Source of the DNA: Ixodes scapularis
Taxonomy: Eukaryota > Arthropoda > Arachnida > Ixodida > Ixodidae
Assembly: GCF_016920785.2 (NCBI RefSeq)
Contig: NW_024609839.1
Location: forward strand, 24,863,085 to 24,927,084
DNA length: 64,000 bases
Direction of reading: 5' to 3'
The notes under the pieces were generated by a model. That model searched no databases, was not told the origin of the DNA, and was given only the letters and a program-made list of their open reading frames with translations. The stretch's first letter is position 1, and the number at the start of each line of letters is the position of its first letter. This document shows positions 57,055-64,000 of the stretch, piece after piece. A program made the translations under genes and the position numbers.

Positions 57055-58592
57055 GTAAGCATTACAATTTTGTCTTCTTTATATTGGCTAAAAGCATAAC
57101 TTGCCACGGAATCACCACATTTCAAAAGTACAGTGGGCAGCACTAGTTTGCGGGGCACGATAGCGCCAGCCGAAAAAGACTTGCTGCGCCTTCTTGTGGC
57201 GGGTTGCAGCCCTCAAGACTCACGCTTTGTGCCTGCGCTTCCTTCCGTGTTCGCACTCATTATCTTTTTTTTTTTTTTTTTCGCTCGCATTTGTTTGATG
57301 TTTACTAGATAACACGGATTCAACAAGGTAGAGGGGCTTAGAGCGACAAACCGGGGTTCCCGTCTGCACTCGAAAGTGACCCCCCATAAGGCCGCTCCCA
57401 TTGTACGCAAATTCGACCACTTGTCACGTGACCAAACCAAATACGTGACGTCACACACAAAAAAAGATGGCAGCGCCCAGGAAGCGGCTGGCCCCAGCTG
57501 GGCCAGAGCATTGGCCGGAGCTTGTCAGATGCTTTGTTCGTTGTCGTTTGTCTCCGCGAGTTGATTTCAGACGCGGAAGCCGTCATATGAGGCCGGTCGA
57601 AAGCGAGTTCAGAGTTCAGCGTGGTGTTTGACGTAGGTATAACGTGAAAATACGGAGGAACGGTGTGCATTTGGCTGGTGACCGACGGGGATATTGCCAC
57701 GGAAGAGACAATCTGACCTACGTTGCTCGGACTTCGGATTGATTCGATCGGAAAAAATTTAAGGCGACGTTTCTGTGCTCTGGTTGACCATAGGAATGTT
57801 CGAGGTCTGCAGTGAAGCGTGTGCAATATATTTGGATACACAGTTTAGCGACGGAAATTGCATGAGTCGTGCTTGGCAGTGTGCAATCGTAGTGCCGCTT
57901 CGTTCAAATGACCGAAGGCTCACTGCGGTTGTGCGGCGCACCGGAGAGCTGCCTTCAAGCTGGTATATAGTTCCTGTGCCGGGCTTTAGGTGATGCTGTG
58001 CTGCTTCCTAAACTGTACTGGCGTAGACGTGCACTTTCACGGAACACAGGCGTTGCAGTTGGTTTTAATTCCGCTGGTCAATATAGAGTCGCACGTTTCG
58101 TCGACGCAAAATTTTCATCAACACTCGTTAGGCGAACTGCAAGCTGCATATTTCATGTCACGTGTTATCTACGCAGTCCATCCGCTCACGCCGCTTTGCG
58201 GCGGCAGTCTGCAGGGGCTTATTACCAGAAAAGTGGTCCCACATCCATTTCAGTTTAAACTATTAAAGCGGAAAAGACAAGACAAATCAGGACCTGTCTA
58301 GAAGGTGTAATCAGAGCGCATAAAATATTAAACAGAACGGACATCTATATCATTTGCATCATCCATCGTCACAAAAAGTCGTGTTTGTGGTCTTAATTTT
58401 TCAGCAATAATATTAATATAAGGTTTATGCAAAAAACAAAGTATACTTTTCTTCATGTTAACGCTCAAGGGATAAAATGCTGCGCGTAGCTCGCGTTTTT
58501 GGCATAGCACACATGTTTGTTTGTTTTCATTTGTATGTTCAGAAAAAGAGCACAAAACACAATTTTGCTCATGTCTTCAATAATTATTTTAG
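57055..58592. other. Intron of the M13 peptidase gene
   Basis: A 1.5 kb intron bounded by GTAAGC and a pyrimidine-rich ATTATTTTAG. It includes a T17 run (57266-57282) and a GC-rich block (about 57360-57600) that looks like older repeat DNA. No independent gene was recognised. Confidence 0.6.
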
Positions 58593-58786
58593 AGTACTCG
58601 AAAGAGAGTGAAAACAACGAAATAAAGAAGTTATTGAAGGAAAAGTTTGGTAGTTGGCCAAAGAAGGTTGACTCTAAATCCAAACCTGCTGAATCTACAA
58701 AACTTCTGAAGGACGTCGGTTTCCTTGGCCTTCTTGGAATAACTGTGGATATCAATGTGAATGATATTAGTAAATACGCTATAGTT
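58593..58786 (+). CDS. M13 peptidase, internal exon 3 of 3 visible
   Basis: Begins with two bases that complete a Gln codon, then YSKESENNEIKKLLKEKFGS and WPKK, followed by TKLLKDVGFLGLLGITVDIN and DISKYAIV. It corresponds to the M13 region I-x-x-x-G-x-W-P...L-x-x-G-V-x-x-L-F-x-x-x-V-x-x-D...x-Y-I-I. Donor GTAAGT is a consensus site; the exon ends in phase 0. No continuation exon was found before 64000, so the catalytic HExxH part lies outside the window or beyond my recognition. Confidence 0.85.
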
Positions 58787-58830
58787 GTAAGTATGTTTTT
58801 ACTATAATATCGAGTATGTATGAGTTGATT

Positions 58831-58860
58831 AAAGGGATACTAAAATGAAAAAGAAAAGGT
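58831..58860 (+). mobile_element. Solo terminus of a TTAA-type element
   Basis: TTAAAGGGATACTAAAATGA resembles the end of the element at 33271 (TTAAAGGGACCATGAAATGA). No opposite end was found; the sequence is probably cut by the Penelope-like insertion to its right. Confidence 0.4.
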
Positions 58861-59137
58861 TTTTCGAAACGGCATGATAAGGCACGTTTTCTTCACGAAA
58901 AGAAAAGTTGGGCCATATTTACGCCTTTAGACGTAGTTTAGTTGGAGGTCGGGGTCCTCTCTAAGTCCCGCCGACAGATTAGTGGCCGCGCCATTACTAC
59001 TGGAGCGGCTTGGTTTTTTGATCGAACATAATCGCAAGCCTAATGTATCACTGTCACGCCAACCGCTGCGTCTAATTTGCCGTCAGACACCGCCTGGTAG
59101 TCTGATAGTATGGAAGCTTGGGCGAGTTGGTGAACCA

Positions 59138-59379
59138 TACTTGACGGTGACAGCGCAGGAAAAATCAATCTCACACCAGACACTCAGGAAGACAAGCACA
59201 CGCGCTGAACTTACAACTCTTGTGTATTCGATTACTTCATTTTTCTCTTCAACGTCTGGGTTGACTTTTCAGAACGTGATAAGTAGTAGCACAAAATACA
59301 AAGGAAAATTCGAAAGAGAAGGCAAAAAAACAGTAAAAGAGAAAAAAATGAAGAAACGGAAAACATATATAAACGAAAC
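59138..59379 (-). repeat. Inverted copy of the Penelope-like 3' UTR (left arm)
   Basis: About 245 bp, inverted relative to 60830-61075, share CACACCAGACACTCAGGAAG, GTGTATTCGATTACTTC and GAAAACATATATAAACGAAA. The right arm starts about 35 bp after the element's stop codon. Penelope-like elements commonly carry terminal repeats in either orientation. Confidence 0.85.
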
Positions 59380-59550
59380 AAAAACAAAAGAAGAAACCTC
59401 TTCTTAATTTTCAGTCAGCACACTCCAAGCTTGTTAAGCGAGGCATTGTTAAATTATGTCTCACCAATGCGCTTAATAAGTCTTGTATTCATTCACTTAA
59501 GGTTAGCTTTAATGCTCAAATTGCCAGGTTAAAGTCAACCGGATATTCTA

Positions 59551-60025
59551 TAGTCAGTTACAGGTTAAGAAGGTAGCGGCAAATGCCCCTCAAAGGGAAT
59601 CAGATATCCCTCCGCCACCTCCGCATCCGATAGCGTCCCACCGTTTCCGTGACGTCGCGGCCAACGCGCGAGGAGGGTCTTGCCTTTCTGTACATATTTG
59701 CTTTATCTTTCGACTTTGACTTAGCATTGTGGAAGCCACGAGAGGGAGATTAGAGTTCGCCCCCACCGACGGAAACAAATACGACCTTCGGGGATTAGCT
59801 TCCCCCCCGATGGATACAAAGGCTGCTTTCAGGGGCTCGGTTCCCTCTCCGATGAATACAAAGGTCGCTTTCTTAAAAAGTGGGATCGGAGACAAGTGGG
59901 AATCCATTGAAGCGGAACAAGGAGCGTTTCCAGTGAACTCTTCTTTCGACTGCGGAGAGATTTGAAACGGGCGCATCACACTTGTGGGAGGAGCTTCTCC
60001 TACCTTCTTGACTTGTAACCGACTA
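59551..60025. mobile_element. 475 bp TIR element with TA duplication inside the Penelope-like ORF
   Basis: Ends TAGTCAGTTACAGGTTAAGA and a near-perfect complement (TAGTCGGTTACAAGTCAAGA on the other strand), about 26 bp. TA is present at 59549-59550 and 60026-60027. Removing it with one TA keeps the Penelope-like frame open across the site. The interior contains GATGAATACAAAGG-type repeats and no gene. Tc1/mariner-like MITE by target type. Confidence 0.85.
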
Positions 60026-60123
60026 TAGTGCATTACTTACAGCCGTGGCAGAGGATTTATTAAAGAGAATAAGATGGGGTGAACGACCTAAACGCAGTAC
60101 AGAAAAGAAAAGGACGGCCGTTA

Positions 60124-60305
60124 AGCGCCGTTCACACTCTTGCGACCGAGTAAGACCGAGAGAGACCAGAACGGTTTTAAATCCTCTTGCGACTTCTTAA
60201 GACCAGCTCCGCTGCAGCGGAGCTGGTCCTAAGAGATCGCAAAAAGCTTAAAAACCGGTCTCGTCTCTCTCAGTCGTACTCGGTTGCAAGAGTGTGAACG
60301 GGCCT
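60124..60305. mobile_element. 182 bp near-palindromic MITE with TTA duplication
   Basis: The whole element folds on itself: CCGTTCACACTCTTGCGACC pairs with its right-end complement, and the centre is ACCAGCTCCGCTGCAGCGGA-like. TTA occurs at 60121-60123 and 60306-60308, the target length of PIF/Harbinger elements. Removal with one TTA restores the Penelope-like frame. Confidence 0.8.
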
Positions 60306-60829
60306 TTATTCCATATATACGTAAAGTTTCGAACGATCTAAAAAAGATAGGTAACCGCATTAACATTAATGTTGCTTTTTCAGCACCAAATAAGCTTCTA
60401 AGCCTGTGCAGGAAGGTAAACAGATCGGCACACCGGGAAGTTGGTTGTTCGAAAAAGCACCAAAAGAGCTTTGTAAATTGTACTGAAGGAGTCGTATATT
60501 CTGTCCCACTCTCATGTGGTAGAGAGTATATAGGCCAGACTGCAAGGTGTCTGAACGATCGTTTAAGAGAGCATTTTTATAACACCCATCGAGTCGTAGC
60601 TGGACACTTGGGAATTCATTGTCGCGATTGTGGCTGTGTAGCACATTTTGAAAATTGTTCTGTGATAGGTAGGAGTAGAAACGCATTGACTAGAGAAATA
60701 ATAGAAGCGGAAAGAATAGCACAGCTGAACGACAAGTGTGTAAGTAGTCCTTTTATAGCGCTGTCGACCAAAGAGCTCCAATTTCTATCTAAATGATAGC
60801 GATGAGGGGGAAGGACGATTTGTAAAAGT

Positions 60830-61075
60830 GTTTCGTTTATATATGTTTTCAGTTTTTTTATTTTTTTCTCTTTTACTGTTCTTTTGCCTTCTCTTTAGAA
60901 TTTTCCTTTGTATTTTGTGCTACTTCTTCTACTTATCACGTTCTGAAAAGTCAACCCAGACGTTGAAGAGAAAAATGAAGTAATCGAATACACAAGAGTT
61001 GTAAGTTCAGCGCGTGTGCTTGTCTTCCTGAGTGTCTGGTGTGAGATTGATTTTTCCTGCGCTGTCACCGTCAAG
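60830..61075 (+). repeat. Penelope-like 3' UTR (right arm of inverted repeat)
   Basis: Non-coding sequence downstream of the GIY-YIG stop codon, with T-rich tracts, GACACTCAGG in inverted form and CCTGCGCTGTCACCGTCAAG at its end. See 59138-59379 for the partner arm. Confidence 0.8.
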
Positions 61076-64000
61076 CCTGGTAGTCGTGCGAGCGGACGCG
61101 CGGCAGCCTGCTGCATCATCCGCCATTCTACTACCCTTTATCATTGTCTGGAACGCCCGTACAACACAGCCATCAAAGCGGCACGTCCGCGTCCGCCATT
61201 GCTTTCGTCCGTCTGCTACCCCGCCCCTGTCTAAAACTGTCTGCAACGCTTTGAAGAAACGACCCCGAAGCTGGTTTATAGCAGTCCATCATTTACAAGC
61301 CATGGTCCAATACAACCGTCTGCCAGCATCCGAGGATCTGCGATAAAAAACGACCTAAACAACTAAAACATTTTTCAGTTAAGTCTGCAATTCGTTCTGT
61401 TGTGTTGACCTTCCTTTTTCTTTTCTTTTTCATTGCTTCCACAAACAATTTGGATAGGCGTCAGGAGGCACAATAAAATTGTGACCTAAAGATATTCACT
61501 CTAGTAAGCCATATGACTGCACAAAACTTGAGAGCTACAGGCCTTCCGCAGCGAAATGTCGAAAACAGAACTAGACAAACCTGTCGCGAGACAAACATTC
61601 GACTGCTTTAAGAAGAAGGGCTCACAAATCCTTACCAGTGTAGGTTACCTCTCGGTACTTAAACCATGCTAGCAATCAAGACGGTTGCACGGTTCTCAGA
61701 GCAGGAGGGCCGCTTTTACGGGAACGGACGCGTTTAATCGGCATCAAGGTGCGCAAACGAACAAATCAAGTCAGATCGAGCAAAATAGTTGACGTGGGAC
61801 GCAGGCTTAAAGGGGGGGGGAGGGGGGGGGGGGAGGGGGGGGGTGCAACGATTTACGGACTTCAATCAAAAACTTGTGGAAGTTGCCCTCTGACACTTCT
61901 GGTGCCCTAAACTCGTCAAACCCAAAGTTGGAGCCGAAAGTTCGTGGAGCGCGCCGATTGGACTCCGGCGAAAAAAAGCGCGAAGTCATCATCGCGATAG
62001 CCCAATCAGTGCGCTCCGCCAACTTCGGCCCCAGCTTTGTGTTTGACGAGTTTAGGGCCCCTGAAGTAAAGAACAGAACACCGAGTTCGCCTGCGTGTCC
62101 TAGTGTTTGTCTAAAAAAAGATAAATATTCGCATTTCTGGCACCCCTCAACTCTCTCGCAGACTTCAGGGTCCCACTTGGTCCCCCTCCTAGTGACGTAA
62201 TTCGGGGTGCCGTGTAGCTTCCCGCGTGCTCTCTCGGAGGACGGTTCCTCTCTTTCTCACTGCTGGCATTAGCGGGTGTTATGCTGCAGCTTAGAGCCGA
62301 CCGAGGTGACGGAAGCCTTTCGCCGTAGTTCCTTCGGCTGCCACTCGCGGCTGCAGGTAAAGGAAAAAGTTCGACTTCTGCTTTGCGATTATGCAGCTTA
62401 ATCGCAGCAATTTTAATGAATGAAATGTTTTATCTGTCCTCCTGGACACGATCCACAACTTAAAAATAACGAGATGCAAATTCTTTTAGTTTTAAAATTG
62501 TGGCACCCCTCCCCCCCCCCCCCTTTCAGCCAGTTCGGCCATTAAACAAGCTCCAGCACAGGGTGTACTTGCGACAGTCGTTTACGGCAAACTACGTTGG
62601 TTGAGATCCTCCTTTGAATATCTCGGTGAATGCGAAGCGACTCGCTCTCATAAAAATAGACAGACTCATCAAGTCACGCGTTGTGAGAAACTTCTCGCAG
62701 CAGACGCCAGCAGCCATGTTTGTTCTTTGAACCAGAAGTAGAAAGGACGATCTAGTCATATTTTTGAAAAATATTACTCTGTCTATAGAGGGTGTTTCTC
62801 AAACACAAAAAAAAAAGCCAAATAAAACACTTCTGCGGAACGGCGAAACTATTTCTCAACAAACATTCCACACATCAATTATCCCTATATCCAATGAGAG
62901 CCAAGAAACGGAGCTCAGCTACCTAAGCACCTGCTGTCATGGGCTGGGAGTAGATAAGGGCTACCTCCACCTAATTTGTGTCTAAAAACCAAAATATTGA
63001 GGCAAACATTTTTTTTTTCGTTGAATAGCGTTATATAAAAATTTATTTTTTATTTCGAATTTTTTTATTTTACTGTTTCTTTAAGTTATGATAATACTTG
63101 TTTCTAATCAATAGCACAAATGCGCTTTTGTTTTGTCTGATTAACTTATATTCTTAATGATTTCACGCTTCCAGTTCTTGAGACATGTTTGCTCTAATTT
63201 ACTGAAATCACTACAGGGTATGTTGCTCTAAAATGGTGTTTCCAAGATATTAAAAAATTTGTTTATGACAGTGATCATATTTCCAACAATGGCAAAAGGT
63301 AGACCAAAGTTAGCCTACAGATACGTTTATACTCAATCAGCCATATTCACCAGTCGTGACAAACTAGCGCTCTTTTAAACTTCGCAGCACATCTACGTAG
63401 TCACGAGCTAAGCGAAGAATCGGCGACTAAGGAGCGGCTGGCAGCGACTGGTAGACCCTGCGATATTCAAGAGCGCGAAGCAAGTGGGTTACCATCTATT
63501 CAGGATGAACAAGCCGAAGTGACAGAAAAAAAAAAGAGATTACCCATTTACGTATTTGGACGCCACTGCGTAAATGGGGAATCCATCAGTAAAAACTAAT
63601 AGTTAAATATAGATTAGCAAAATAAATTGCTATAACGAGAGGTCTGTCCGGAATACAATTTTCTTAAAGTAAGAAAAAAAAACTGAAGAGAGAAAACACG
63701 GAAGCCGCATTACCAGCGACATACGTAAATATGGAAGCGCCGTTAATGCGGGCTCTCTTGACGTCCAGCGCCTCTCTGAGTTCGCGTTAACGCTATCTCT
63801 GCGCCTCCGATTCTTTCTGGATGTGTCGCGCAGGGTTTCAAGACAACAAGCTCCTCATTAGCGATGGCAGTCAGGGTTGATAGGCGTCGGCCATGGCGCC
63901 AAATCGTTAGTCACCCCCTAAACACCGGCTAAACTAGCCGTACCCATGATTAAGATGTTTCAGTTGCCTTCTAAGTCAATCTCAGCGACCAATCCCTAAA
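61076..64000. other. Right end of the window, no recognised gene
   Basis: About 2.9 kb searched for downstream exons of the M13 peptidase without success. It holds a G-rich tract (61812-61843), a C run (62506-62523) and a T run (63009-63018). Frames are short and motif-free. Confidence 0.4.

Larger units (their letters stand above)
59412..60796 (+). pseudogene. Penelope-like element, RT-EN linker and GIY-YIG endonuclease, with two insertions
   Basis: 59415-59550 encodes HSKLVKRGIVKLCLTNALNK and SFNAQIARLKSTGY, the linker after the RT. Following the insertion 59551-60025 it resumes with AVAEDLLKRIRWGERPKRST, is broken again at 60124-60305, and continues as IPYIRKVSNDLKKIGNRINI. The GIY-YIG nuclease follows: VVYSVPLSCGREYIGQTARC, LNDRLREH, HCRDCGC, and a C-terminus ALSTKELQFLSK at 60796. 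Catalytic-type Tyr (VVY...YIG), Arg (RLREH) and Glu (EIIEAE) positions are present. The RT itself is missing (5' truncation). The final 170 codons are open, so the loss of function comes from truncation and insertions. Confidence 0.85.

Noticed and set aside
59590..60033. 147-codon minus-strand frame
   Set aside because: Lies almost wholly inside the 475 bp non-coding TIR element and includes its end repeat.

Overview
This is a eukaryotic, intron-bearing and transposon-saturated window. The repeat types suggest an ixodid tick or a close arachnid relative: Penelope-like elements with GIY-YIG ends, APE-type LINEs, tRNA-headed SINE-like repeats, a CCHC-knuckle ORF1, Ty3/gypsy and BEL/Pao remnants, hAT and mariner relics. 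The organism is inferred from recognised sequence style; no species marker is present. There are no rRNA genes, CRISPR arrays or prokaryotic operons.

Host gene content is thin. The only host gene I can support is an M13 (neprilysin-type) metallopeptidase on the + strand. Three internal exons are visible (56078-56239, 56972-57054, 58593-58786); their splice sites and phases agree and they encode the N-terminal part of the catalytic ectodomain. The start, the zinc site and the 3' exons are not visible.

Most of the rest is nested mobile DNA. (1) 3188-9665: a minus-strand LINE split by a 3.74 kb inverted-terminal-repeat element (3661-7398) that carries palindromic arrays at both ends and an imperfect 5-bp duplication; no transposase is recognisable. 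(2) Three copies (1727-2158, 11128-11903, 22546-23251) of a repeat with conserved ends and interiors made of palindrome arrays: CACGTG, TGACGTCA and GCTAAATTTAGC types. (3) 9928-13112: two direct copies of a CCHC-knuckle ORF1 flanking one of those repeats. (4) 19190-23710: a LINE hit by a deleted hAT element with an exact 8-bp TSD and by a palindrome-array repeat; the hAT holds an inverted duplication and an antisense piece of its host LINE. (5) 25502-28860: LINE, BEL/Pao integrase, Penelope and unclassified coding remnants. (6) 28875-35889: Ty3/gypsy remnants split by a TTAA-flanked element and neighboured by a long foldback element. (7) 37577-40486: an uninterrupted 969-codon LINE ORF with every APE and RT catalytic motif I looked for, the only apparently intact mobile gene. 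(8) 42455-43840 hAT and 45060-45875 mariner transposase pseudogenes. (9) 59138-61075: a Penelope-like element with inverted copies of its 3' UTR, broken by two small elements whose removal (TA and TTA duplications) restores its frame.

The unassigned stretches (about 1.1-1.7, 13.1-13.5, 15.5-19.2, 23.7-25.5, 30.6-31.6, 35.9-37.5, 40.6-42.4, 45.9-49.8, 51.3-52.5, 53.0-56.1 and 61.1-64 kb) hold simple repeats, small foldbacks and no gene that I can support.
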